Numbered from the stretch's first letter, positions 43,762 through 52,971 are shown. The stretch is 64,000 nucleotides of DNA from Siphonobacter sp. SORGH_AS_0500 (GCF_002838835.1 NZ_NHPP01000004.1:62001-126000); one strand, 5' to 3'. A program made the numbers and translations. The notes: generated from the sequence alone by a model not told the origin.

Positions 43762-44541
43762 ATGAACTATTCAATTAAACAAGAAGACGGGTACCAATTC
43801 ATTGACGAAGGGCAGGGCGAAATCGTCATGATGCTTCATGGCTTGTTCGGTGCTCTTTCAAACTGGGACTCGGTCATTAATACTTTCAGAGATCAGTATC
43901 GGGTAATCATTCCTTTGATGCCGGTCTATGAAATGCCTCCTCGTGAAGCAGGGGTCGAAGGCTTAACCGCGTTCGTTGAAAAATTTGTAACCGACCGTAA
44001 TCTGACTGACCTGACCTTGGTAGGGAACTCTCTGGGTGGTCATATTGCGTTACTTTATACGATTAAAAATCCATCCAACGTTAAACGTCTGGTGTTAACG
44101 GGAAGTTCTGGATTATTTGAAAATGCCATGGGTGGTAGTTATCCTAAACGGGGTAGTTACGAATATATCCGTGAGCGGGTCTCGTATACGTTTTACGATC
44201 CTAACGTAGCAACGCCAGAACTGATTGAAGAATGCTTTGAGATTACGAACAGCATTCCGAAATGTATGAGCATTGTGCAGATTGCAAAGTCTGCCCAACG
44301 GAATAACGTGGGTAAAGATCTGGATCAAATCAAAGTACCCACTTTATTAATCTGGGGCCTGAACGATACGATTACGCCTCCCACCGTGGCACACGAGTTT
44401 AATCGGCTTATTCCCAATTCGGAATTGTTTTTTATTGATAAGTGTTGCCATGCTCCGATGATGGAGCATCCCGATGAATTCAATGAAATTCTGGCGAAGT
44501 TTTTAAAAAGAACCAAAGAAGTTGCTTTGGTGGAAAATTAA
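43762..44541 (+). CDS. Alpha/beta-hydrolase
   Basis: A 259-residue protein from the ATG at 43762 (MNYSIKQEDG). MMLHGLFGALSNWDSVI is the oxyanion-hole HG motif, LVGNSLGGHIALLYTI contains the nucleophile Ser (G-N-S-L-G), LLIWGLNDTITPP provides the acid Asp, and CCHAPMMEHPDEFNEI the catalytic His. Lid helices lie between. This is a complete triad of a hydrolase or C-C hydrolase; substrate unknown. The CBS-domain gene follows on the same strand. Confidence 0.92.
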   Translation: MNYSIKQEDGYQFIDEGQGEIVMMLHGLFGALSNWDSVINTFRDQYRVIIPLMPVYEMPPREAGVEGLTAFVEKFVTDRNLTDLTLVGNSLGGHIALLYTIKNPSNVKRLVLTGSSGLFENAMGGSYPKRGSYEYIRERVSYTFYDPNVATPELIEECFEITNSIPKCMSIVQIAKSAQRNNVGKDLDQIKVPTLLIWGLNDTITPPTVAHEFNRLIPNSELFFIDKCCHAPMMEHPDEFNEILAKFLKRTKEVALVEN

Positions 44542-44634
44542 AGTGACTTTGCATTAATCAATAATCTGTCTTATTTTAACAAGGAAACTATCGAAAAAAC
44601 CGGATAAGCTTTCACATAACCCATACAAAGCCAT

Positions 44635-45300
44635 ATGCTCGCTGAAGAATTGATTGACCCATTATTACCGACTTTGCGACCTACCGATACGGTTGGGAAG
44701 GCACTGGACTGGATGCAGGAATTTCGAATGACTCAGTTAGTATTGGCTGAAGAAGAACGTTATGCAGGAATTCTTTCGGAAGAACGATTAATGAACGCAG
44801 ATGAGGAGGATTTCCTGACGGAAGTTCAGCCCGAACACCCCGGTATTTCGGTGCAGCCTTACCAGCATATGTACGACTTGTTACGAACAACGCAGTTGTA
44901 TCAACTGGATGTTTTGCCAGTAGTTACGGAAGACCATACTTTTGTAGGCAGTATCTCCGTTAACGAATTACTGAAAAGATTCGCGGACGACTTAGGAACG
45001 CAGGAGGAAGGAGCCATCGTAGTTCTTCAAATGGACGACCGGGATTACTCCATGAGTGAAGTAAGCCGGTTGGTGGAATCGAACGACGTGAAGATTATTA
45101 GCAGTTATTTTAACAGTGGTAACTACGAAAACAATCAGCCCGGACGATTAACTCTGAAGCTGAACCGTCGGAACATCAAGGCCGTGATTGCTACCTTTGA
45201 ACGTTACAATTATGTCATTGAATCCGTCTTCACGGCGGAAGCTCTGGACAATACCGATCAGGAACGGCTGGATTTACTGCTTCGTTACCTGAATATGTAG
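44635..45300 (+). CDS. CBS-domain protein with ACT-like C-terminus
   Basis: A 221-residue cytosolic regulatory protein. Residues about 1-130 are a CBS pair (TVGKALDWMQEFRMTQLVLA and LLRTTQLYQLDVLPVVTEDH). Residues about 140-221 resemble an ACT-like ligand-binding domain (AIVVLQMDDRDYSMSEVSRL, ESNDVKIISSYFN, RLTLKLNRRNIKAVIATFE). Such proteins bind adenine nucleotides or amino acids. No catalytic domain; the partner is unknown. Confidence 0.85.
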   Translation: MLAEELIDPLLPTLRPTDTVGKALDWMQEFRMTQLVLAEEERYAGILSEERLMNADEEDFLTEVQPEHPGISVQPYQHMYDLLRTTQLYQLDVLPVVTEDHTFVGSISVNELLKRFADDLGTQEEGAIVVLQMDDRDYSMSEVSRLVESNDVKIISSYFNSGNYENNQPGRLTLKLNRRNIKAVIATFERYNYVIESVFTAEALDNTDQERLDLLLRYLNM

Positions 45301-45314
45301 ATTAACTTTTCCTT

Positions 45315-45351
45315 AAAAAAAGGTCTCACTTGCCAAAGTGAGACCTTTTTT
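45315..45351 (+). terminator. Terminator after the CBS-domain gene
   Basis: Perfect arms aaaaaaaggtctcactt with aagtgagacctttttt around a 4-nt loop, 14 nt after the stop. Confidence 0.9.
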
Positions 45352-45409
45352 GTTGAATTGAGAATGGTTTTTTAGAAGATTGGGTAGGATGAACTTTACC
45401 TATACAATC

Positions 45410-45907
45410 ATGAAAAACACCCCTCATTCGGATGAATCTCACGTCCAGAAGCATAAGTTTTTTGAGAGCTTTTCTTCTTGGGTAACCAAAGCGACGGGAA
45501 GCCCGGCGGCTTTTCTGATGGCTCTGGCAGTAGTGCTGATCTGGGCGATCTCTGGTCCCTTTTTTCATTATTCCGAAACCTGGCAGCTCGTGATTAATAC
45601 GGGAACAACCATCATTACTTTTCTGATGGTATTTGTAATTCAGAAAGCTCAGAATAAGGATTCCGTTTCGATTCAATTGAAACTGAATGAGTTGATTGCG
45701 GCTACCAAAGGAGCCAGTAACCGACTCGTAGGTGTAGAAACGCTGGATCAGGATGAACTGGATATTCTTTGCAAACATTACGAAACACTGGCCGAATTAA
45801 CCCGCAAGGCCAGCGATTTAAGAAAATCACACTCTATTGAGGAGGCTTACAAAGACACGAAAGATAAGCTCAAAGCAGAAGAGGGAGCCACCCCTGAAGC
45901 GATTTAA
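45410..45907 (+). CDS. Low-affinity iron permease family protein
   Basis: A 165-residue membrane protein from the ATG at 45410 (MKNTPHSDES). Two adjacent helices (ALAVVLIWAISGPFFHYSET; INTGTTIITFLMVFVIQKAQ) contain the family motif with WAISGP and NTGTTIITFLMVF. The C-terminal part is helical and acidic (SIQLKLNELIAATKGASNRL). The name comes from fungal Fet4-type homologues; iron transport has not been shown for the bacterial short forms. Confidence 0.85.
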   Translation: MKNTPHSDESHVQKHKFFESFSSWVTKATGSPAAFLMALAVVLIWAISGPFFHYSETWQLVINTGTTIITFLMVFVIQKAQNKDSVSIQLKLNELIAATKGASNRLVGVETLDQDELDILCKHYETLAELTRKASDLRKSHSIEEAYKDTKDKLKAEEGATPEAI

Positions 45908-45956
45908 GGTTTGAGAGGGTTGGTACCTTTATGATTTCTCTGTTTATCGGATTTTT

Positions 45957-46007
45957 CCCCGGATTGCATCCGGGGTTATTCATATTTAACCCCTACGGGT
46001 TTTTCAG
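45957..46007 (-). repeat. REP-like dispersed repeat, copy 3
   Basis: ccccggattgcatccgggg, then an A/T link and aacccctacgggtt. It is the reverse complement of copy 2 at 31181 with few changes, so it is in the same orientation as copy 1 at 31107. Confidence 0.6.
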
Positions 46008-46115
46008 TACATAAAAAGTCGTAGTGAATGCATCTAGGTAACCTCTTGTATTTCAATACAAGAAGTTACCTAGATGAAATGCAGGGGAAACCCAACCACG
46101 ATACAAATAAGAAGA

Positions 46116-47381
46116 TCACCAACGAACCTGTCCGTCTCCTTGAATTACCCATTTCTCAGTAAGCAATTTCTCCAGAGCAAAAGGCCCACGGGCGTGCAAT
46201 TTTTGCGTGCTGATTCCAATTTCAGCACCTAAACCAAATTCACCACCATCCGTAAACCGAGTGGAAGCATTAGCATACACCGCCGCCGCATCAACCTCTT
46301 CCAGAAAACGTTGACAAACGTGTGGGTTCTCAGAAATAATCGCTTCCGAATGCCGGGAAGAGTAGACCCGAATGTGCTCCAGAGCTTCGTCAAGTCCGGT
46401 AACTACCTTAATTGTAATTTTATAGTCGAGCCATTCTTTGCCGAAATCTTCGGGCTGAGCATGGCGTAAAAAGGGGTAGCCCGTTTTCTCTAAAACATAA
46501 TACGCGGCAGGGTCTGCGAAAACTTCTACATTCCATTTTTCGAAATCCGCACAAAGCATGGGTAAGAAAGCGGAAGCCACACCCTGATCCACCAGAATGC
46601 AGTCGAGCGAATTACAGACCGAAGGACGGGACACCCGAGCATTAACGACAATGTCGCGGGCTTTTTCAAGATCCGCTTCTTCCTGAACGTAAGTATGGAC
46701 CACACCCGCTCCGGTTTCGATGGTTGGTATCAGCGAATGCTGACGTACAAACTGAATTAAAGCACTGGAGCCTCGGGGAATAATAATATCAACGTAACGC
46801 GTGGCCGTTAGTAACTCTTTCATTAACTCCCGATTGGTGGGGAGAAGCGTAATCACTGCCGCAGGTACATCGAATTCCTGCAAAACCTGATGAATTAAAG
46901 TAACCAGGTATTGATTCGTAAACCAGGCATCGCTGCCACCGCGTAAAACCACCGCATTCCCCGAACGCAGACAAATCGCCGTCACGTCAATGGTTACATT
47001 AGGGCGGGATTCGTAGATAACGCCTACTACGCCCAGCGGGACGGCTATTTTTTTCAGGTCTAATCCGTTGGGTAACGTCCGTTCCAGTAGAACTTGCCCA
47101 CTGGGATCGGGTAACTGAGCAATGTCCCGAACGCTCTGAGCCAAACCCTGAATCCGTTGATCATTCAGTAATAAACGATCCCACTTCGGGTCACTCTGCG
47201 GCATTCGCTCCAGATCTTTCTGATTTTCAGTCTGAATCTGACTGGAATGTTCTAGCAGAAGGGCTGCCAGACGATTCAGAATTTCCGCTTTTTGCGAACC
47301 ACTCAGTCGCCGAACCGCCGGAGCTGCCGCGTGGGTAGCTTCGAGTTGGGGAAGAATGCTCAATTGTTCCGTTTCCTGCAT
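46116..47381 (-). CDS. proA: Glutamate-5-semialdehyde dehydrogenase (gamma-glutamyl phosphate reductase)
   Basis: A 421-residue NADPH-dependent enzyme of proline synthesis that reduces gamma-glutamyl phosphate. The catalytic Cys is in SRPSVCNSLDCILVD, the NADP-binding site in GVVGVIYESRPNVT, and CLRSGNAVVLRGGSDAWFTN and FTDGGEFGLGAEIGISTQKL are ProA-specific motifs. Length is normal. It lies 112 nt downstream of proB on the same strand, so the two steps are encoded together. Confidence 0.97.
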   Translation of the reverse strand: MQETEQLSILPQLEATHAAAPAVRRLSGSQKAEILNRLAALLLEHSSQIQTENQKDLERMPQSDPKWDRLLLNDQRIQGLAQSVRDIAQLPDPSGQVLLERTLPNGLDLKKIAVPLGVVGVIYESRPNVTIDVTAICLRSGNAVVLRGGSDAWFTNQYLVTLIHQVLQEFDVPAAVITLLPTNRELMKELLTATRYVDIIIPRGSSALIQFVRQHSLIPTIETGAGVVHTYVQEEADLEKARDIVVNARVSRPSVCNSLDCILVDQGVASAFLPMLCADFEKWNVEVFADPAAYYVLEKTGYPFLRHAQPEDFGKEWLDYKITIKVVTGLDEALEHIRVYSSRHSEAIISENPHVCQRFLEEVDAAAVYANASTRFTDGGEFGLGAEIGISTQKLHARGPFALEKLLTEKWVIQGDGQVRW

Positions 47382-47493
47382 GGAAGTGAAGAGTTTTCAG
47401 TTTTCAAGTTTGCCGTTTACTGTTTGTTCCGCAGAAAGAGTTTAACCGCTTGTTTCATACCGATTAACCCCATTGAAAACAGCAAATAGAAAA
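47382..47493. repeat. Self-complementary low-complexity linker (proB / proA)
   Basis: The left end is made of agttttcagttttcaagttt and tttactgttt; the right end of gaaaacagcaaatagaaaac. It shares the gttttcagttt word with the linkers at 40761 and 61618. Confidence 0.5.
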
Positions 47494-48525
47494 CTACAGT
47501 AATACGATATCGTCGGCGTGAGCGACAGCAAAGTTCTGGGTTTTCAGATTCTGGGAAACCGTATGGGAAGATTCCCTGGCCTTAGCAACGGCAATGATCT
47601 GGCCGCTTTCATCGGTAATTTCGATTACTTCGCCACGGTCAAAGTCGCCCATCACTTCCGCAATACCCACGGCTAATAAGCTGCGTCGGGATAGTAAAGC
47701 CTTGACGGCCCCATCGTCTACTTTCAATTGTCCCCTTACCAAGCTGGCGGTTCCCAGCCATTTTTGCCGGGCTTTCAGAGAAACCTTATCGGGTGTAAAG
47801 ACAGTTCCGGTTTCTTCTTTTAATGCATTCAAAATGCCTTCCGGCGTATGAATCCCAAAGATGACCACCCGAATGCCCATCCGAACGGCACGTTTGGCAA
47901 AGCTTAACTTTGAAACCATACCCCCTAAACCCACGGCAGATTTGGACGTATCGGCCATGCCGAGAATATTTTCATCAATTCGCTCGACGCGTGGGACGAT
48001 GTTGTTTTCTTTATCCAGTAAGCCTCCAACGGATGTACTGAATAACAAGGTATCTGCCCCCAGGCCAGCAGCTAGGAGCGTGGCTAGTTCATCGTTATCC
48101 GAGAACTTTAGCTCCAAATCCGATACCACGTCATTCTCGTTAGCGATAGGGATCACGCCGTTTTCCCAGAGCGTTTCGTAGGTCTCTTTTAATTGAAGAA
48201 ACTGCGGTCGATTCGCGAAGTGACTGCGTTCGCACAGGTTTTGGGCTACCGGGATTCCGAAGGCTCCAAAATACTTGGCGTATAATCCTAACAGAAGCGG
48301 ATTGCCAATAGCCGCAGCGGCTTTGCGTTGCGTTAACTCGCCTCGGTATTCCTTCAGATAAGCTTTACCTGCACCCACGGCACCCGAAGATACCAGAACG
48401 ATGCGGTACTGATCGTGTAACTGAGCGGCTTGCCGGGCAATTTCAAGAATCGTTGCTTCATTAATCTCACCATTGGCTTTGGTGATACTGGCTGTGCCGA
48501 ATTTAATAACAAGAATAGGCTTCAT
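47494..48525 (-). CDS. proB: Glutamate 5-kinase
   Basis: About 343 residues from ATG 48525 (MKPILVIKFGTASITKANGE); the longer frame starts at a GTG 9 nt earlier. The amino-acid-kinase fold includes IVLVSSGAVGAGKAYL, IPIANENDVVSDLELKFSDN and DNDELATLLAAGLGADTLLF, and the C-terminal about 75 residues are the PUA domain (VDDGAVKALLSRRSLLAVGI). It phosphorylates glutamate as the first step to proline, usually feedback-inhibited by proline. Its product is handed to ProA encoded downstream. Confidence 0.97.
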   Translation of the reverse strand: MKPILVIKFGTASITKANGEINEATILEIARQAAQLHDQYRIVLVSSGAVGAGKAYLKEYRGELTQRKAAAAIGNPLLLGLYAKYFGAFGIPVAQNLCERSHFANRPQFLQLKETYETLWENGVIPIANENDVVSDLELKFSDNDELATLLAAGLGADTLLFSTSVGGLLDKENNIVPRVERIDENILGMADTSKSAVGLGGMVSKLSFAKRAVRMGIRVVIFGIHTPEGILNALKEETGTVFTPDKVSLKARQKWLGTASLVRGQLKVDDGAVKALLSRRSLLAVGIAEVMGDFDRGEVIEITDESGQIIAVAKARESSHTVSQNLKTQNFAVAHADDIVLL

Positions 48526-48534
48526 ACTGCCCAC

Positions 48535-48871
48535 AAAGGTAAAAAATTGGTCGGCAATCTATGTAGAGTTAGTATAGATTAGATATTTGAATATTATAGG
48601 TTTAAAAAATTACTAATTGTGGATGAAAAATTAATAAATGACAAATAATAGGTTTCTAAAAATGAGTTATTTGACATTTAAATTGTAAAAATGTAAAAAG
48701 TAGATGTAAACTGATGTTTGGTGGATGGCCAAATAATCCCTATTTTTATGCTCGGAAAGGAAAATATTTTTTTATTAACTCTGCTAATGTTGGAATTTTC
48801 TACTCCATCTTTCTAATAAGTCCCATTTTAGGTCGCACGCATACCACAAACCATCAAACTGTTACGAAAAG
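48535..48871. other. 337-bp A/T-rich divergent promoter region
   Basis: Lies between proB (minus) and the aminotransferase gene (plus). No ORF. It contains several A/T-rich stretches and a good Bacteroidota-type promoter for the plus-strand gene, listed separately. Confidence 0.5.
48717..48748 (+). promoter_or_regulatory. Bacteroidota promoter of the Tat-exported aminotransferase gene
   Basis: TTTG (48717-48720), 20-nt spacer, TATTTTTA (48741-48748) fit the -33/-7 pattern with one mismatch in the -7. The leader would be about 115 nt. Confidence 0.45.
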
Positions 48872-50077
48872 ATGAATCGTCGTAATTGGCTTAAAAACTC
48901 AGCGGCTCTTACAGTAGGAGCGACCGCCTTGCCTACTCTTCTGCAAAAAGCTTATGCAGACCCAGCGGCTCGTCAGGAACTTTACATGGATCTGTCCCAT
49001 GAGTTTCGGGCAGCTATGTTAGCGGATGCTATGCCTCCTGCGGCAGTAAAAGCTCGTTTAAGTGCGAATGAAAATCCCTGGGGACTTTCTGTAAAAACGA
49101 AAGAAGCCGTCAATAACTCACTCACTGAAGCCAACCGTTATGCGGGTCGTGCTTCTATGGATTTGTACAAAGTCATTTCGGAGAAAGATGGAATTCCGAT
49201 GCCACAAAATCCTTCGGGTGGCGGCGGCTGGGGCGGTCCTTCTAAAAGCTACATCAAATTAGGATGTGGTTCCACAGAGTTACTGAATGCCAGTCTGATG
49301 CACTTCGGTTCTAAGGGAACGATCATGGTGGGAGATCCCTGCTATATTTCGGGCAACGACGAGAAGTTTCCGATGGACAAGGTGAAGCTGACGCCCGATT
49401 ATCAATACGATCTGGACGCAATGGCGAAGAAGGTAGATCCAGCGAAACACAGCCTGGTCTATATCTGTAATCCTAATAACCCCACGGGTAACCTGCTTCC
49501 TGCCGATAAACTGCGGAAGTTCATTGATGAAGTTTCTCCTAAAGTTCCGGTATTGGTGGATGAAGCCTACATCGACTACGCCAATGATCCTAAAACGGAT
49601 TGTATGGTAGATAAAGTGAAGGAAGGTAAAAACGTAATCGTTCTTCGCACGATGTCTAAACTTTACGCTTTTGCAGGGATGCGTTTGGGTTATGCGATTG
49701 GCAAACCTGAATTATTACAGGATATTTCAAAATACACCATGAATGGCTTTGGCGTATCACTTCCCACGCTTATGGCAGCACAGGCGGCCTTCGCGGATAC
49801 GGAAAACTCTAAAATGGTATTAGCCAAGACGACGGAATCAAGAAAATATACGGCTGATTTCCTCAAAAAAGCAGGTTATAAAGTCATCCCATCCTACGCC
49901 AACTTTATGCTCTTCCCAGTAAACATGAAGGGCACGGAGCTTACGGGTAAACTGATGCAGGAAGGCGTAATGGTACGGAACTGGTTCTTTGACGGACAAC
50001 ACTGGTGCCGGGTGTCCATCGGTACAATGGATGAAATGAAAGCCTTCACAGACGCGTTCACGAAGGTAGTTTCTTAA
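48872..50077 (+). CDS. Tat-exported histidinol-phosphate-type aminotransferase
   Basis: A 401-residue fold-type I PLP enzyme of the HisC family. The N-terminus MNRRNWLKNSAALTVGATAL is a twin-arginine signal ending near AYA, so the enzyme is exported already folded. LSANENPWGLSVKTKEAV is the HisC N-terminal motif, YICNPNNPTGNLLP binds the cofactor, VDEAYIDYA holds the pyridine-binding Asp, and RTMSKLYAFAGMRLGYAIG the Schiff-base Lys. A Gly-rich insert (PSGGGGWGGPS) near residue 112 is unusual. Periplasmic location excludes a role in histidine synthesis; it probably processes an external amino acid, perhaps with the amine oxidase encoded next. Confidence 0.88.
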   Translation: MNRRNWLKNSAALTVGATALPTLLQKAYADPAARQELYMDLSHEFRAAMLADAMPPAAVKARLSANENPWGLSVKTKEAVNNSLTEANRYAGRASMDLYKVISEKDGIPMPQNPSGGGGWGGPSKSYIKLGCGSTELLNASLMHFGSKGTIMVGDPCYISGNDEKFPMDKVKLTPDYQYDLDAMAKKVDPAKHSLVYICNPNNPTGNLLPADKLRKFIDEVSPKVPVLVDEAYIDYANDPKTDCMVDKVKEGKNVIVLRTMSKLYAFAGMRLGYAIGKPELLQDISKYTMNGFGVSLPTLMAAQAAFADTENSKMVLAKTTESRKYTADFLKKAGYKVIPSYANFMLFPVNMKGTELTGKLMQEGVMVRNWFFDGQHWCRVSIGTMDEMKAFTDAFTKVVS

Positions 50078-50099
50078 TTAAGTTTGTTGGGTTGCACGT

Positions 50100-50161
50100 T
50101 GCCCGGTATGATACAAACTAGTAATGAGCAATTGATTAGTTTAGTTGGATCATACCGGGCA
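50100..50161. terminator. Large hairpin between the aminotransferase and amine oxidase genes
   Basis: Perfect 13-bp arms tgcccggtatgat / atcataccgggca with a 36-nt loop that contains a second weak stem (actagt / attagt). No T-run follows, so it may be an mRNA-stability or partial-termination hairpin. Confidence 0.6.
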
Positions 50162-50202
50162 GGTTCTATTTTAAAACCTGACCAACCGCTTTCTTTCCCC
50201 AT

Positions 50203-51756
50203 ATGACCAGAAGAGATTTTATTGAAAAGTCAGGTAACAGTTACCTGGCTATGGTTGCTTTGGGCTTTCTTTCAGGTGCTCCTGCCCAGGCATTTAACTT
50301 ACCTCGTAACGAAAAACCCAACGGCAAAAAGGTTGTTATTCTAGGTGCTGGCCTGGCTGGTATGTCGGCGGCCTATGAGTTGGGCAAATTGGGGTATGAG
50401 TGTGTCTTGCTGGAAGCCCGCGAACGGGTAGGTGGTCGGATCTGGACCATACGGAAGGGAACGACGGAGACGGAGATTGCAGGAGAAAAACAGGTTTGCA
50501 AATTTGATGAAGGGTACTATCTAAATGCCGGGGCTGCCCGGATTCCACATCATCATCAGTTAACAGTTCAGTATTGTAGAGAACTAAAAATACCCGTAGA
50601 GATTTTCGGCAATCTCAATGAAGCGGGGTATCAATATTCTGAAAGTAACCGTGGAGCTTTAGCGAATAAGCGGGTGAGAGCTCGTGAAATTCACGCCGAT
50701 ATGCGGGGTTACCTGACCGAGTTAGTAGCGAAAGCCATTGATCAAAACGCTCTGGATCTGGAGATGTCTAAAGAAGACGTTGATCGTTACGTAGCCTGGT
50801 TACGCGAAGAAGGAGATTTAGATATTAACAAAAAGTACAAAGGCTCGGAGCGTCATGGCTATGAAATGGCTCCGGGAGCGGGCTTGCAGAGTGGCAAAAT
50901 TGCCCAGCCTTATGCTCTGAAAGACATCGTAGAGTCAGGGTTAACGCATCCGGCTTTTGCCAATGTAGGCGAATATACGTTTAATCAGCAACCCGTTCTC
51001 CTTCAACCCGTGGGTGGTATGGATATGATTCCCAAGGCTTTTGAGAAAGTATTGGGAGAGAAGATTAAACGTTCCTGCGAGATTCTGGAAATTCGCAAAA
51101 CCAATCCTGGCGTACGCATTGTGTACCAGGATAAGAAAAGCGGGCAGAAACAAGAAATGAAGGGCGATTATTGCATTTGCACCTTACCCTTGCCGATCCT
51201 TCGAAAAATTCCATCTGATCTCTCCGGTGAAGTACAACGGGTAGCCGACTTCGTACCTTACATGGAAACCTGCAAAATCGGAATGCAGTTTAAACGCCGC
51301 TTTTGGGAAGAAGATGACAAAATCTTCGGTGGAATTACCAAAACCAATATGGATATTACCCAGATTTTCTACCCGGCCCATGGCATGTTAGGAGAGAAGG
51401 GCGTACTGAAAGGCATGTATAACTTCCACGGTCTGGCAAAAAAGGTGGGAGAGTTATCCATTGCGGATCGGCAGAAACTGGCCTTTGAGCAGGGTTCAAA
51501 AATTCACCCGCAGTATAAGGATGAATTTGAAAATGCCTTTTCACTAGCCTGGCATAAAATCCCGTATTCACAGGGCGGCTGGGGTATTTATTCTGAGGCC
51601 AATCGTCAGCGGTTATATGCCACCATGACGAAAAATGACGATGACATTTACTTTGCTGGCGAACACGCCAGTAACCTGCCCGCCTGGATGGCCGGAGCGT
51701 TTGAATCAGCCCGTTACGCGGTTGACTTGTTACACAAACGGGTTTCGGCGGGATAA
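50203..51756 (+). CDS. Flavin monoamine oxidase family protein (Tat-exported)
   Basis: A 517-residue FAD enzyme. The start MTRRDFIEKSGNSYLAMVAL is a Tat-type signal. KVVILGAGLAGMSAAYELGK is the FAD dinucleotide-binding motif, and VLLEARERVGGRIWTIRKG the second amine-oxidase motif. The C-terminal IYFAGEHASNLPAWMAGAFE SA region binds the flavin. It is of the L-amino-acid oxidase/monoamine oxidase type and releases an imine and hydrogen peroxide. Together with the upstream exported aminotransferase it may form a periplasmic amino-acid-oxidising pair. Confidence 0.9.
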   Translation: MTRRDFIEKSGNSYLAMVALGFLSGAPAQAFNLPRNEKPNGKKVVILGAGLAGMSAAYELGKLGYECVLLEARERVGGRIWTIRKGTTETEIAGEKQVCKFDEGYYLNAGAARIPHHHQLTVQYCRELKIPVEIFGNLNEAGYQYSESNRGALANKRVRAREIHADMRGYLTELVAKAIDQNALDLEMSKEDVDRYVAWLREEGDLDINKKYKGSERHGYEMAPGAGLQSGKIAQPYALKDIVESGLTHPAFANVGEYTFNQQPVLLQPVGGMDMIPKAFEKVLGEKIKRSCEILEIRKTNPGVRIVYQDKKSGQKQEMKGDYCICTLPLPILRKIPSDLSGEVQRVADFVPYMETCKIGMQFKRRFWEEDDKIFGGITKTNMDITQIFYPAHGMLGEKGVLKGMYNFHGLAKKVGELSIADRQKLAFEQGSKIHPQYKDEFENAFSLAWHKIPYSQGGWGIYSEANRQRLYATMTKNDDDIYFAGEHASNLPAWMAGAFESARYAVDLLHKRVSAG

Positions 51757-51828
51757 TGAATTAATAATTCGTTCAATCAGACGATTAACGAACTAACGTA
51801 ATACTGATAACGCTTCAAATGTAGTCTT

Positions 51829-52784
51829 ATGAAGAAAATTTTCCTGACGCTGGGAGTTGCCGCTTTAGTTTCTTTAAATAGCTGGGCTCAAGATGCTGAG
51901 AAACGTCCGATTACCTCTGCTGAATTTGACGCGGCCAAGAAAATTGCCGTAAAAAATCTGGAAAAAGACACCTACGTAAAGGCCGGGAATTTCATACTGG
52001 ATCGCGTAGGAGATCCTTTCGTATTTAAGTTTTCTGACGGTACCGAACGTCGGGTATATCTCTATAAATTATTTGAAACTGAGAAAATGGCCGAATTGGG
52101 AATGTATGCCATTTATACAACGCCCAAAGATGGTAAGCTTCGTCAGTTTCCCTTACCCAGTCCTGATGCTGCGGGCGACGTTTGGGGAAAATACATTGAT
52201 GAGTTGAAATACGGAGAAGATGCCATGAAAGGCATGGCGTCCTGTATTGCTTTTGTGTTGACGAAATCGGGCGTGGGTGGTGCACCGGCGGCGGCTCAGG
52301 AAGGGGAGAAAATTGAATATTGTTTTCCCGCGGAGGCTTTGGTAACCTTAGCCAACGGCACAACAAAAGCCATCTCGGAGGTTACTGCTGGTGATCAGGT
52401 ACAAAGTTATGACTCCGTAACCAAGTCTTCAGAAATAGCTACTGTTGAGGAACTTACGGTTCACGCTGATCAGACTTTTGACTTAACCCGATTAACCCTG
52501 GTCGATGCAGCCACTAAAGTAACGGCATCTGCTACGACAAATTGGGAAACAGTTACCCTGGAAGCTACAGCCAATCACCCTCTTTTAACGGAAAATGGAG
52601 TAAAAAAGATGAGTGAAGTTCGGGTAGCGATGCCCTGTATTACCGCGATGCCGAAACCAACACATTCAAAAAATACGATGTCTTTACGACACAATCTGCG
52701 GTTCGTTCGGTTAACAAAGTATTTAATCTGAAAACCGATAAGACTACCTATGTAGTCAACGGAACGGTGGTTATGACGAAGTAA
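51829..52784 (+). pseudogene. Secreted protein with C-terminal Hint (hedgehog/intein) domain, one-base frameshift
   Basis: Signal peptide MKKIFLTLGVAALVSLNSWA, then about 145 residues of unknown N-terminal domain, then a Hint domain from about residue 163. Block A is YCFPAEALVTLANGTTKAIS with Cys as first residue, VTAGDQVQSYD follows, and block B is EATANHPLLTENGVKKMSEV. The open frame runs wrong after EVRV and stops at 52731. Inserting one G at 52627 (GTAGCG to GTAGGCG) gives GDALYYRDAE...VNKVFNLKTDKTTYVVNGTV and a stop at 52784, the proper Hint C-terminal part. No clear C-terminal His-Asn is seen, so splicing is unlikely; a self-cleaving or degenerate Hint is possible. Confidence 0.72.
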
Positions 52785-52947
52785 TTCACTTCCAATTTTG
52801 TACATTCAAACTAGTTTCATAAATTAAATTTCGGGAAGGTATTAGTAAGGTTTTCCCCTTCTCGAAACTTAAAAGTCAAGTAAGATTACTGCCTAAATTA
52901 CTCTCTTTTAAGCTATTGCGGCTTTCTCTTAACCAAAACTCGAACAG

Positions 52948-52971
52948 GCCCCCGCTACTCGTAGTGGGGGC
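52948..52971 (+). terminator. Terminator after the Hint-domain gene
   Basis: Perfect arms gcccccgctac / gtagtgggggc (one G-T) with a short loop and TATTTTTTA after it. It lies 163 nt below the repaired stop codon. Confidence 0.8.
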
